Position numbers and translations under genes: made by a program. Below the pieces are notes generated by a model, which saw nothing but the letters and a program-made list of their open reading frames with translations, was not told the DNA's origin and did not search any database. From Epiperipatus broadwayi (taxonomy: Eukaryota > Onychophora > Udeonychophora > Euonychophora > Peripatidae), in assembly GCA_028023455.1 (NCBI GenBank), contig JAQFVV010000206.1, forward strand, positions 1,595,361-1,659,360: 64,000 bases of DNA. The letters are read 5' to 3'. Of this stretch, positions 1 to 12,231 are shown in pieces. Position 1 is the first letter of the stretch, and each line of letters opens with the position of its first letter.

Positions 1-919
1 TATTCAAAATATACTATACCGGTAAATATATACTTATTATGCCATTTTCAAATTTTAAAGTTAATCTAACCTAATTGCAAGAATATTTCATACTATACCT
101 GTATTATTGAATTTTTTTTATTGTCTTCTCCTGAATAATATTTCATTAAAATATTTATTATATGTATATGTGTGCCATTTATTGATTGTGTTTTTTAAAT
201 AAGTAATAGTAGATCTGTAGCTAAATTAATGATTTAGTGCGATACACGTTATAGAATTTATGAGTTTCAAAATCTTATACACGTGTGTGCTGGTGTGAAT
301 TTAACGATAATTTATAGTGAGACAGATTAGATAGCAAAGTATATGAGGATTGTAAAAGATTTAGTTTAAACTTTAATGTGATAACAGAAATAGAAAGATA
401 TAGAACCAATTGATTTGAAATTGCATTCCCTTTCGTTTTTTCTCCGGCGCATGGTGCTACTACACCCTGAGCATTAAGACGGGCAACTAATTAAAAGGCT
501 GAATCAAATAAATATATAATGGATTTTACGATTCTTGTTGAATAATGAGTTTGGCACTTGGCAATGAACAAAAAAAATGCATTCGTTGTCCATAAACGTA
601 GAGGTCTAGTTAAAGTTAAGTTAAAGCTGGGAGGGTTCGATTTCATGCCTGATGTGTATGTGTTTTGATGTCAGTGGCTTCACTTACCCCTTTGAATGAC
701 CCACAGTTCAGGAAAACTTTGTGTAAGGGGTGAATGATTCGATTTGTTTTCGAGAAAACTTCGTATGAGAAGGGCCGTTAGTAATATATATGCGTCACTG
801 TAAAAATTCACCCTTGGAAAGAATAACTGTAGAAAATTTGGTTTGATAAAAGTAAAGGTTTGAATTCAGCTAAATTATAATTTTAGAAATGTAAACAGTA
901 CTCAGAAGAGGGGTAAATT
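1..919 (+). repeat. Long direct repeat, copy 1 (runs off the left window edge)
   Basis: This stretch matches 17949-18873 in the same orientation, about 95% by eye, with mostly single-base changes and a few small indels. The match is already present at base 1, so the repeat probably extends upstream of the window. It ends near a shared 'gaggggtaaattg', where both copies run into AT-rich sequence. It is richer in G+C than its surroundings and has no coding frame. It could be part of a long terminal repeat or of another dispersed family; no TG...CA boundary could be fixed. Confidence 0.85.
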
Positions 920-2160
920 GTTTCAATATATATAATTTATATGTGAGATATACTTGTAGTTCACAAATTGGTTTGTATAATCATTGCAAAACTTGTTTCT
1001 GGTGTTTTTCTTTTGGAATTAGAACATACCTAACCATTTGTGAATGGCTACTGCTAATGATAATATATAATGCAGTATAATTCCCTTGCCTCAAAAATGA
1101 ATTCCAACAATGACTTGAACTGAGATGTATGAACAATTAAATAGAATACATATAAATTAGAATAAACACACAAAATAGAAATTTTTTTTTAAAAAATGAA
1201 ATTATATGAATTAAATTAAACTTTGCAATATTTTCTAAGTAACTAAATAAACACATTCTATGTGCATGTTATTTTGACAACAAATTAAGAAATAAGAATT
1301 CAATTCAATTTTATTATTATGTAATAATAATCCAATTATTCAAATGAAACATATTTGCATTGGAAATATTTTATTATACAACATGGTCATTCTAAAAAAT
1401 TTCTGTAACAATTATAAGTATATTTTTCTATACAAAATAAAGCATTATTTTTAATTATATTAAAAATTCTGTAATTTATATTATGAGTAAAATTCTGATA
1501 CATTATATTTACATAAAACATTTTTTCTTAAGAACACTATACCATTTAACATTCTTATGGTGTAAGTAATTTTATAGTTTTTCTTCAAATATATAAGTGT
1601 AACTTAAACAGTTTGTTAAATTTCTTCAAATTAAATGTTCTCCTAGATTCTTTAGGTAGGTATTGGAAGTGATGATTTTATGTAATGCATTAGATCAAAG
1701 TTATTTCAAATTCTTAATTTATAAGTAATTTTATAGTTTTTCTTAAAATATGTAAATGTTTAAAATTTTATTAAATTAAACATTTTTCTAGAATCTTCAT
1801 CACTGAGATTGAACGTTAGAAAAAGCTTAAGATATTTAATCTTTCCGCAATTTTTATTTGTTTGGGTTTTTTTTTTTTTTTTGTCTCTTGAAAAAAATTA
1901 TTTGAAAGCATTGATAATATACTCTTTGATATTGCATTCTTTCAATCTTTGTTTTCTTTGTCCTTAAATAATCTGTTTCCAAAAATAAAACTTATAAATA
2001 GACATCTACCCTAAGAAGTTTTATTGCATTAAATCAAAAGTGTTTGGTATTATTATTTTTAATTGTATTCAACTTTAATATAATACTGTTGAAATTTCAA
2101 AAACACTATATATATATATATATGTATGGAAAGAAGTGTTAGAAATAAGTATTTTTCCAT
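920..2160. other. AT-rich non-coding stretch with one dispersed repeat
   Basis: No coding signal. About 1295-1560 is related to 5625-5950 in the same orientation, sharing a 'tttacataaaacatttttt'-type core and the flanking order of motifs. A (TA)n run lies near 2107-2123. Nothing else is recognisable. Confidence 0.5.
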
Positions 2161-2206
2161 AAGCTCCACTAATAGGCTAGTGAGGGGTTGGATTCTGAAG
2201 ATGACA

Positions 2207-2221
2207 GGGGGCTATGCCCCC
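2207..2221. repeat. Isolated G/C hairpin
   Basis: GGGGGC, a TAT loop and GCCCCC form a perfect 6 bp G/C stem inside an otherwise AT-rich, non-coding stretch. The neighbouring 50 bp (about 2170-2228) are also unusually G+C rich. Function unknown; it may be the relic of a mobile-element terminus. Confidence 0.6.
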
Positions 2222-2415
2222 CTCCCAATATACTCATTAAATAATTAAAAATTTACCTTTTTTGTTTGTTTTTTTTTACTTATTCCTTCTTTAATAATAT
2301 ATTCCATAGAAATTCAGTTACTTTTACAAATGTTACTGAAATATGAGATTAAAAAAATTTATAAACACATAATTTGGAAGATGAATTTTCAAAAAATATA
2401 TATACGTGATTACTA

Positions 2416-2709
2416 AGTAATGTATGGGTAAGAGAACAAACAAGTGTTACTGACCTCATTGAAAAAATTAAAAGATTGAAGTGGAGTTGGGCTGGACATA
2501 TTGCTAAAAGAGATGATAATAGATGGGCAATTGAAATTTTAAACTGGATTCCAAGAGATTGTAAAAGATCCAGAAAGAGACCACATATGAGATGGATAGA
2601 TGAAATAAGAAAGTGTGCAGGGCTGATGTGGAGAAAAGAAGGTAAAAATAGGAAAAGATGGATTGAACTTGGAAAGACCTTTATCCTGCAGTGGATTGAT
2701 AATGGTTGA
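2416..2709 (+). pseudogene. RTE-type LINE, C-terminal coding end (5' truncated)
   Basis: The frame reads through about 98 codons and ends in TGA at 2707-2709. It has the hallmarks of the C-terminal tail after the reverse transcriptase in many invertebrate RTE-clade LINEs: a 'WAGHIAKRDDNRW' block, then 'WIPRDCKR', a 'RKRPHMRWIDEIRK' block and a final 'W' plus 'ILQWIDNG' end. No reverse transcriptase or endonuclease core precedes it, so this is a typical 5'-truncated insertion. The first in-frame codons before about 2416 lose similarity. No start codon is relevant because this is an internal fragment. The frame is unbroken, which suggests a fairly young copy. The clade (RTE rather than a relative such as L2 or CR1) is inferred from the tail motif and the TGA-rich 3' end. 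Confidence 0.75.
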
Positions 2710-2717
2710 TGATGATG
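2707..2717 (+). repeat. LINE 3' tail, (TGA)n
   Basis: Immediately at the stop codon the sequence continues as three to four TGA units. Short TGA/GAT microsatellite tails instead of poly(A) are usual for RTE-type elements. It marks the 3' end of the insertion. Confidence 0.5.
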
Positions 2718-2719
2718 AC

Positions 2720-5620
2720 TAAGTAAATTTACTTAATTTTTTAGATCCTGTTTTACTTTGTCAAAACATCTATATATGTTCGTGCACATGTTATACATCT
2801 TATTCTATGCATTAATTTTCAGGGTCTTATATATTCCATTTAATGAAAAAATGATAATCAGTGATTATTAATCCGCCACAAACCACATTTTACATATCAT
2901 ATACATAATAGTTTGATTTGTAAAAATTAAAGTTTAATTTAAATTAAAGAGTCTTCAGAAAATGACATCAATTGTTTTGGAAAATATAAACACAACAATA
3001 ATTTTTTTTATTATATCTGAAATATCATTTTTCAGCTAAAAATAAATTGTTTAATGTCTAAACTGTTTTCAAAAGTTTGTTTTCTTATAGTAGATACAAA
3101 CAAGTTTATTCTTTTTGACTGCAGACTGCAATCGTCAATAATTTTGTTTATATCAAAGATAGTTTTTCACATCTGGCAAAAATGAAAAACTTTCAAAAGC
3201 TATTTGCATATTTTTTTTAAAAAATAATTATATAAATATATTTTTATAACAAGTTTTATTTTTATTAAAATTGTCTTTTATTTTTATTTCAATAAAAATA
3301 AAAGGTAATTTTAATATGAATAACACTTATTATAATAATATATTTATCTAATTATTTTTAGAAAAAAAACAAGCAAATTACTTTTATTTATTTAGAATTG
3401 CTTATTATGAAAAAATAACTATCTTACTTTTTTTTTTAAAAATGAAAATCTAAATGAAAAGAAATGGTAATTAAATTCAGCACATATTTGTTAATTTATA
3501 AATAAATAACTCTCATCGTTCTCTTCTAAAAAAATATTAACTTATCTCTATCAAACTTCTAGATTATATATAAAATCTAACATTAAAAAGAAATTTCGAC
3601 TGCACTTTCTTTTTGTTGAATAAAAATTCACCTTATTTGTATAATCAAAATTGATGTTACAATTTTACATACAGTATATAATTTGAAGAATGTATTTTTT
3701 TTTTATTTCCAGAATATTATTTAGATTAGTTACCTATTAAATGCAATTATTAGATATAATTAATTTGTAAAAGTTTTTCCATCTTTGAATTAAATATTTG
3801 AAGTTTGCTTTCAAAGAGTAGATATTTCCAGTTTTTTTGCAGATATAAAATTTTGGTTTCTTTACTAAAATGGATAATATATTTCATTGTTATGACATAA
3901 TTTATTATATATTTAGAGCTACATCCTATTTTGGAATGTGTCCATCAAATCAAGGAATGATTCAAATTTCCATATTTTCTATTTGTTTTAAAAAATGTTT
4001 TAAATTTTATTAATATCTATTTTATGAATTGATGATATTTGTTATTATTAATCTTGAATATAGACTATATATATAATTTTTTCTTTTCCAATTTAACTGT
4101 TATACGGTTTCAGAAAATGACTTTACTCTATTTTATCTTCCAAATGACTATTATTTTAAAGAATATATCTTACTTGAGGTGTTTATTTTTGGCTTAAATA
4201 TTTAGTATCATGTCTTTTATAAACAAACCTACATTCTCATTAAATTTAAGAATAGATGGTTCTTCAATATAATCCCAGTTCCAATGCAGTGTACTTATTC
4301 TTACATCTATTACTTTACATAACTTTATAATAATTTTATAAATGTAATTGTATCATATAGGAATGAAAAAAGGAAAGTTTATTTGGTGTGTGATGCAGAT
4401 GGCTAAAACAATGTAAATAAGAACAACAAATCCTTCATAATTGATAAAAATATTGACAATAATGTTAAAGAACCAAGTGATAATATAACTTAATTTATTA
4501 ATATTAATGAGCCTACTTTTTCAATATATCAAAAAAAAACCTGAAGATTACTTAAATTCTGAAGAACATATTTTTAAATAAAAATAAGATCCTAAATCAA
4601 CATATTAATTTAACTAAAAAGAAAGTCTTGAATTCAGATTAAAATCAAATGTCTCTGCTAAGTTGCTAGAAAAACTGAATATTAACAATATTCAATTTCT
4701 TACTGAAAATGATCCGCAACAAATAATCAACATTGACAATCATAGTATTGTCATATATTAAGTAATGGGAAAAAATATCGCATCAATTACAAGTGTTGAA
4801 TGTTCATTTTGAAAATTAAAAATTATTAAAAACTATTTGCTATCTCTTATGTTGCTAGAAAGACTATCATTGTTTGCATGATTTAAATTGAACATCAATT
4901 AAGTGATTTATTGAATTTAGATACACTCATAAATAATATTTACTAAGGCTGTAACCTGAAGAATTTGTGTGTAAAAATGCGATAGTAGAGACCTCTACAG
5001 GTCTTAACTACAAGCTTATGTTTTGGAAGAAAAGAGGGGAACCCTTCTTTACTTCAATCTACTTTCTATATAAATAGGTGAAGTTGAAGTGGTTAGATCT
5101 GAGAGAAATGAAGCTATTCAATACTTCACTGATTAAGACCACATTTCTTATTACACATTAATACTTGTGAAATCTTTTGATTTACAATGAGTCAATGGAA
5201 AGATTTTATAGTTAGAAATCTATTACGATAATTTAAAATTGTAATTATAAATTTATTTAAACACACATTGATTACATAAGTAAGATTTACTAAGGCTGTA
5301 AAGGAAAATAAATTTTAAATAAATATTTATTAGACCAATTTACATTCGATATTAAATTAGTTTTTGATGATCTTTATTTAATAAACTGTATGTGACAAAT
5401 TATGAAAGCCATTTTTTATGTTTTAATTTCTTTAACTTTACCTAATTATATTTATTAATTAGACTTAAAAATATAATTTACTAATATTAAAAAATATTTA
5501 ATAATAAAATAGTGAATATGTAAGGAACTACATCATTCATAGATAAGTTTGTAACTATTTTCTTATTTTGTATATAATAGGACCTCCTACTTCTGTTTTT
5601 ACTATAATAATTAAAATATT
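2720..5620. other. AT-rich non-coding stretch
   Basis: Homopolymer runs of A and T, and stop codons in every frame. Two short stretches near 4950-5010 and 5280-5300 share 'tttactaaggctgtaa', a minor local duplication. No gene, RNA or mobile-element end was recognised. Confidence 0.5.
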
Positions 5621-5624
5621 TAAT

Positions 5625-5950
5625 TCAATTTCAATTTTATTATTAAACATGTGACAACAGACTTTTAACAATTCAGTTATAGTACAATTTTTATAAACCA
5701 AGAATTAGTTTACATTGATTTAAGAAATCATGAAAATTTAAATGGAATATATCAATATCCAAAAATATCTTATTATACCAGCATGGGTATTCTAATCAAG
5801 GAGAATTTCTATAACAATTATGATTATATTTTTGCTATAAAATAAATTATTATTTCTAATTATCTATAATTTATATTATGAATAAATTCTATTACATCAT
5901 ATTTACATAAAACAATTTTTCTTAAAAACAATACATCAGTCAACATTTTT
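5625..5950 (+). repeat. Dispersed repeat related to 1295-1560
   Basis: The order of motifs is the same as in 1295-1560: an 'ataatttatattatga' core, a 'catatttacataaaaca' block and a poly(T)-'cttaa' end, with many substitutions. The family is unknown and no coding frame is present. Confidence 0.5.
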
Positions 5951-6936
5951 TTTCTTAAGATATGTTTCTCTACTCACAGGTAATTGTAAACCCTCATACT
6001 TAATGTACCTTTTCATTATCTTCTGCAGTTATTCCTTATAACATTTTGTGTTGGAATTCCAAACAATAGAACAATAAACTATTGTATAACTATATATTAT
6101 ATAAAGTAAATGCATGATTTCTTGTGTAAAACTTTTTTTGACGTTGCTATAATCCCACTAATTCTATTAGATTTGAGAATAATTTCATTAATGTGAGTCA
6201 AAAAAAGACCATTACTGTTAAACTAGGCACTTGATAGGGGTCTTAATTTAATCTGCATATTGGTGAACGTAATCCTGGGGTCATGATTAGAATAAACTTT
6301 CATGTAAAAAATTAATTTCTTAAGAAAAATTACAGAAAAGGTTACATCATTTTATTTATCTGGGATAACTTTGCATTGTGAATATTTAAGGTGTAGATGT
6401 GTCCAGAAAATATTCAGATAGTTGTTTGGTTTTTGCATTTTTCCAGAATCAAAAACTCTTATTTCCAATCTTCTGTCACTAATTGCATATCTTCTTTAAA
6501 TTTTGATCTTTCTTTAAAAATAAAATGAAAACATAATTTGTTTTATTTAGTTTCTTTTGTACCATTGTTGCAAGCTGATATTTTTAAAGTCACACATCAG
6601 AATTCAACAATTAATTCTAAGCAGTTGTACATATATCATCAGTGTCTATATAGAACAGAGACTAGCATTATCACTTGAAGTGGTGGAATTATTTTAAATA
6701 TAGTTATCCTTTACACAGGTTTTATATAACCCAAAAACATATATCCCCATTAATATTTTTAAGACTTTATTTATGCAGTTTTGTAACCTTTATATTTTTA
6801 ATTTAATTTTATTGGATTAATATACTTCTTAGTAAATATATTGTAGAAATTTTACCATTTTTATACAGATTTATATTTTATTATTTTTAATTTTAATATA
6901 GACTTATATATGATTAAAAAAAAGATATTTTGTTAA

Positions 6937-7682
6937 CCCTTAAACCGCTAATTTTATCATTGGTTGTATCAGATAAAAATCAAATCTTTTAATTGGCCAA
7001 CTCACAAACTGAAGACAAAGCCTATTGTTAAAACATATTCGCCTATAATATTAAATTCAACTCAGATACGTTTATAAAAAGTATATAATTAATTTTTCAG
7101 GTCATGAAGAAAACGAAAGTTCTTTCAAAAATAAATTGCTATTTATTTATTCTAAGATATTCTATATCGGCAACATAAAAGTTATAATGTAAACAAAAAG
7201 ATCGACTTTTACGTTATAGAAAAGTAAATATTTCTTTTTACTACATCTTCAATATATTTACTTAAATCTTCAATATTTTTCGAAAATAATTTTGTTTTTT
7301 TATTATTCTCTCTGAAAATTATGTTTAATTTCCATAAATATTATTTAATAATAATTTAAATCGTATTCGAAATGAAAATCTCAGCGTTTTTCTTTATTTT
7401 CTTTGATCAGGCAGTTTCTTTGTTCTTTCCAGCCAATCAGAATGTCTTTTTCGGCTGAGAGCATGCTAAGAACCAATCACAAATAATGTTCCTTCTTTGT
7501 TTAGGTTTAAATGCGTTTTTTTTTATTTTTTACTTCTAAAATAAATTGGAAGATGTCACCATCATACAGAACTTTTAAAAACGAATTCAATACATATTTA
7601 ACGAATTTTATCGTATAAAAACGAACTGAGTTAGAGTGATTTTAGATGTCGACGAGGAGTCTCGTCGAGCGCGGGAAAAGGG
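6937..7682. mobile_element. TTAA-flanked, piggyBac-type non-autonomous element (746 bp)
   Basis: The element is bounded by TTAA at 6933-6936 and 7683-7686, the target duplication made by piggyBac transposases. Inside these, the ends read CCCTTAAACCGC on the left and, in reverse complement, CCCTTTTCCCGCGC on the right: an imperfect terminal inverted repeat starting with CCC as in piggyBac. No transposase frame is present, so it would depend on a partner in trans. The interior is AT-rich apart from two CCAATCA boxes near 7434 and 7474 and a CpG-rich right end. A piggyBac-like transposase remnant lies 1.1 kb to the right but is not part of this copy. Confidence 0.65.
7649..7668. repeat. Perfect CpG-rich hairpin near the right end of the TTAA element
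   Basis: TCGACGAG, a GAGT loop and CTCGTCGA form a perfect 8 bp stem, 14 bp inside the right terminus. Subterminal inverted repeats are common in piggyBac elements as transposase-binding sites; that role is inferred here. Confidence 0.65.
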
Positions 7683-7689
7683 TTAAATG

Positions 7690-8785
7690 TGTTTTTATAT
7701 GAACAGCTACTTTTGATGATCCAAAGGCATATTTTATATCACTGCCCTCATTGTGAGCCTATTTATATCTAAATATTGTTCTTAAAATTAGTAAAGCATA
7801 GTACTGCTTTTTAATATTTAAAAAACTATTTTTTTATTTTATTGTATGATCATTTGTATAGAGAAGTCACATGACATTTGAGCAGCATAGGTATTAAATT
7901 GGTACAGTAATATAATTGTCAAGTGGTTAATATCAGCTCGGCTCGAGTCTTTGAAGCAGGTCATCTGTTCACTTTAGCTGATTGTTTGAAATTTTGTTTT
8001 CTTTTTTAAATTGTGCAAAAACTATAAGCATGACATCAACAGAAATCCCAGCATTTGTTGCTGTGTGATTTCACCTTTAGATTGATATCAGATAAAATTT
8101 GAATTTTTTACGATTATTTTTAAAAGTAGATGAATTTATTTTTTTTATTTTCTAGTCAATTTACTAGTTTACATGAGGCAATAAAAATAAAAAATCTTTA
8201 TCGGCCTTATAACCCTAATACAATGGATTAAAAATATGCTGATAATTTGGATATGAAGGCCTTCAACATGATATAAACATAATTGTGGAATATCGTAAGT
8301 TATTAATTTTAATTTTTAAAATTTTAATTTTTGTAAAACTATTTAATAAATGGTATATTAATTTGTTTTCCTTTGTATTGGTGTGTGTGTGCACATACTA
8401 TATAAATTATATAATATTAAATCATTTATGCTCTTTATTATATAGAATATAAATTCAAATATAAAAAAAGTTGTTTTTGTAGTGTAATTTTGGGTCTCTG
8501 ATCCAAGTTTGAGGCAATCTTATTTTATACACATAATGATTCCCAAAAGGTATATTTTTATATTTGTATTAGTGTGTTTGTGTTTGTTCTTGTGTCATGT
8601 TTGTATAACAAGTAATGATTTACATATATAAAGCAGTACAATGTAAATTTTAAAAACTGATAATCTAATGTACAGAAAGCTTGCATATTGCAGTTGATAT
8701 AAAATTTACTGGGTATAGTACCATGTGAAAATATAAACACTTAAAACCAATAAAGAGAAATTTCAAATGGTGTGCATATAGAGAT
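7690..8785. other. AT-rich non-coding stretch
   Basis: No coding frame or known repeat was recognised. A short TG run occurs near 8380-8395. Confidence 0.45.
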
Positions 8786-8791
8786 AGCCAC

Positions 8792-9155
8792 AATGGTTAT
8801 GCATATACCACATGGAATTGTATGCAGGCAAAAAATCAAATTCTAATTCTTGCCTACATCTTGATACTCATGCTGTGGAGTCAGTAGTTTTGTCACATCT
8901 TGCATCACATTATTTTCAAGTCTATGGCTAGAAAATGAGTTATATGCAAATAAATTATATCTTTGTGGGACAATAAATATAACAAGATAGCATCACTGGT
9001 ATGCATAAAGAATATAAACATCACTGATCTATACACAAGTATAAAATGAAGAGATGAAACTCATTTTATCAGTGATACAGACAGTAGTCTACATTTTCTA
9101 GTTTTAGATAGAGAAGAAGCTAATTGCTATGATGACAAATGCATATCCACCTTCT
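8792..9155 (+). pseudogene. piggyBac-like transposase remnant (frameshifted)
   Basis: Three short blocks fall in the order expected for the middle of a piggyBac (PGBD-type) DDE transposase. The first is a 'GYAYTTWNCMQAK' block at 8793-8833, comparable to the Y-x-L/M-E-x-Y-x-G-K region. Then comes 'HAVESVVLSHLASHYFQ' near 8870-8920. The third, at 8904-8987, ends in 'ELYANKLYLCGTINITR', matching the conserved position where these proteins read L-x-x-x-x-Y-x-x-G-T-x-R-x-x-R. A further 'DETHFISD' block follows at about 9055. The blocks lie in different frames with stops between them, so no product is expected. The catalytic aspartates are not identifiable. The assignment rests on motif order; it could be another DDE family. 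Confidence 0.45.
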
Positions 9156-9159
9156 GAAA

Positions 9160-9902
9160 ATATGTTTTGTATCTTTTATTATGATGAATCATTTTCTTAT
9201 AGATGCCTTTGAGATTTGTCAACTTTTGGGGTACAATATAAAAATGAAGAATTCTTTACTTTTGAAGATTCAGAAGCAATGGATTGTTTCAAGTAAGAAG
9301 TATTATATATGGTTTGAAAGATAATTTTGTGAGGTATACAAAGAAATTATCATTGAAGATGTAATTTAAACTTAGTTAATAATAAATTAGAAATTATGAA
9401 CAAATAATAAAAGTAATTTTTTCCTTATTTTTTAAATGGTTATCACTATTTGTCTTAGACTTATTATTTTCCTTAGTTTTTCTAGTTTCTATTAATGTAT
9501 TTTTTTTACTCTAACATTATTAAAACTGAAGTTATTGTGAAAATTGTGTCTCAGGTCAGTTTTTTTTAAAAAAAATTCAACATGGCGCCTGGAGAATCGA
9601 TCAGATAAGGCAATATATTCCTTTATGCATGCAACATAGTATAAAAGCAATATTTTATTTTATTTACTGTTCTAAAATAACTGACAGTTTTGATTCAAAG
9701 TTGTAAATATACAATAGATATAATTACTATTTATTATAAAACATAAAAAACCAATTATATCATAAATATAAAATATGCATTAAAACAGTTATTATGATTC
9801 AAATTTGATTTTTACATTAATTTTAATTTTTATATTATCTTACTGCCTGAATTCTCAATTTTAATTATGTTTAATATATTATTTAAAATGTGAGTTATCA
9901 CA

Positions 9903-9939
<37 letters not shown>

Positions 9940-10620
9940 GCATTTATACGCGTGTCTATTGTAAATATATATGCTCAATGAATATTAATTTTAATATTTA
10001 GATATGTATATTTTCTTTGCATATAAATTTGTGTCTAATTTTTTTTTTAAAAAAAAAGACTGATAATGTTTGTCATTTCAATGTAAATGGTTGGGTTTTC
10101 TGCTGACTTCATATTAATTATACATTATTAAAATTAACTGGTTTTCTTAACATATGTTGTTGTTTTTTGTCTGTCACCTGTTCAATTTTGGAAATTAGAA
10201 AAAAAAACATCTAATATATAATTCTTCAATAGCTGGGTGTTGTTTTCTTCAGAAATATAAAACTACTTTTAAAAAAGCTATACAATCAAACAGGCTCATT
10301 AATGTGGAAGCCTCTTTATTTAACATTCCAATTATATTCAAAATAATATTACTGATATTTTTACTTTATCTTCAAATTTAAAAAATAACATTAGAAAATT
10401 TATTTCATTGTTTTTCAATTTGAAATTTTTTACTTTTTTTCTACATTACAAAACGACCACCTATCACTTCTTGATTTAAATTCAATTAAAAGAAAAAACT
10501 TTTCAAGGTTTTCTTGACAACCAGCCATATATTTTCTTTCACTTCAAGTCGAATTGTAAAAGCAACTTAACAGAAATATTTAATGAAAAATTCGCATTGA
10601 TTTAAAAAATAAGTAATCTT
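9160..10620. other. AT-rich non-coding stretch with a (TA)n microsatellite
   Basis: A (TA)n run lies at about 9909-9934. Around 9582-9596 there is an isolated 'aacatggcgcctgg' in AT-rich sequence. No gene or element was recognised. Confidence 0.45.
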
Positions 10621-10624
10621 TAAA

Positions 10625-10704
10625 ATATATATGATAAGAACGATATATATATATACACTTAGTAATATATATGATAAGAACGATATATATATATACACTT
10701 AGTA
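10625..10704. repeat. Exact tandem duplication, 40 bp period
   Basis: Two back-to-back identical units each contain 'atgataagaacgatatatat' and 'acacttagtaa'. The lack of differences suggests a recent replication-slippage or unequal-exchange event. Confidence 0.85.
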
Positions 10705-11459
10705 AGTGTTTATTAGGATGTGTGATACAGCTAAGTATTAAATATTCTAGAATAAATTAATTAAGGAGGTAGCAACAATAGAAAACTATCATCAATAATA
10801 GACATTGTGGTATTCTATTACTATATACCTTTACATGCCTTCTGGTCAATACTTAATATATTTATCCCATACATTAAAAAATATGCACAAAATTAAAGAT
10901 TATAGAAGAGGATTTTACAATTAGTGATATATAATAAGACTTTGAATGATAAAGGTTATTCCATTAATGGATAAATGGGAGTCTCAATATTTGTTGCTAG
11001 AGGCACTGGGAATAAAAAAAACAGATTACAAATCATCTCTCATGTTTTCAGCTGCTGAGTCTCTAGTGCAATGCTGATAATGAAAGTTGAAATACAATGT
11101 TGTAATTAATACAAAAATATCTCAGATAAAACCTTAAAACAGTATTCATATCTTTTTCTCTGAGAATCTTTAGAATAAAATATACAATCTGAGAAAACTT
11201 TACTTTTGATATTAGTATCAAATTATCAATTACTTATTGACAATACTATAAACAAGTTTTTTTTTTTTAGGAATCTATTACAGCCTAAGTTTAAATAGAA
11301 GAAAAATGGGGTTTCTTTAATTCTAACCAAATTGTAACAAAAATTAAAATCCAGACAGATATGAAGATTTAGAAAAAGCATCAAGATTTAGAAGATTATA
11401 ACTTCTTTTATTTATGATCTACTGAATTCTCCTGCTTATAAAAATAGCTTTCTGAATGT
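10705..11459. other. AT-rich non-coding stretch
   Basis: Nothing recognisable: no coding frame, and only scattered A and T runs. Confidence 0.4.
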
Positions 11460-11990
11460 TCTTTTTATTTTATTTAAACATAGGATAAAATAGCTATAAT
11501 AGATTATTACAGAAAACTTATTTAAGATTGTCAATTAGTAATTAATATTTTCTTAGCAACATCAAAGTGAATATTTTCTCTAGCTATTTGCATTGATATA
11601 TTTCCTTAATTTTATTATTTACATCATAATAAATTCATGAAAATATTTAGTTTAAACATGTTCAATTTCCTGTAAAAAATGAATTATTAATTATAGGATG
11701 TAAAAAAAGTGTATTTCTGAATCCAATATCTAAAAAATTAGTAATCAGGGTTTTAATCTTTATAACAACTTGAGTTAGAAGTAAAAGAGATGTCATTTTC
11801 TTCTATTTAAACACAAGAGCTATAATAGCTTACTAGAGATAGAGAAAACTTGTATAGCTTTAGGACTATCAATTAGAAATAAATAATTTCCTAGCAATAG
11901 TAAAAAAAGTTTATGGTTGTTTAGATGGTTATATTCCTTTAATTTCCACTATTTACATCATAATAAATCCATGAAAATGTTTGATTTATT
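11460..11990. repeat. Degenerate tandem duplication, about 330 bp period
   Basis: About 11460-11660 and 11795-11990 share a series of motifs in the same order: 'agctataatag', 'gagaaaactt' or 'cagaaaactt', a 'cctagcaa/cttagcaa' block, and 'atttacatcataataaat' followed by 'catgaaaat'. The two are strongly diverged. The family is unknown. Confidence 0.55.
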
Positions 11991-12231
11991 ATATATTTAT
12001 ATACCATGCAAGTATTTCAGAAAAAAAAGAATGTTATGTTGTAACTATATCATATGTGTATATGACTTTTGGTAAAATCCATATTATTGAATAAAATGAA
12101 TTAAATATTCAAGCTTTAACATCAGACAGAACATATCAGTGACATTACTGATATAATGTCAATCTTTTAGGATCGTAGCTGTTGAATAAAAGCAGTGAAG
12201 TCTGAAATATGTCCAATATATATATATATAT

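Noticed and set aside
6630-6665. CTGATGA on the minus strand as a possible hammerhead
   Set aside because: No GAAA box at the right distance and no stem II.
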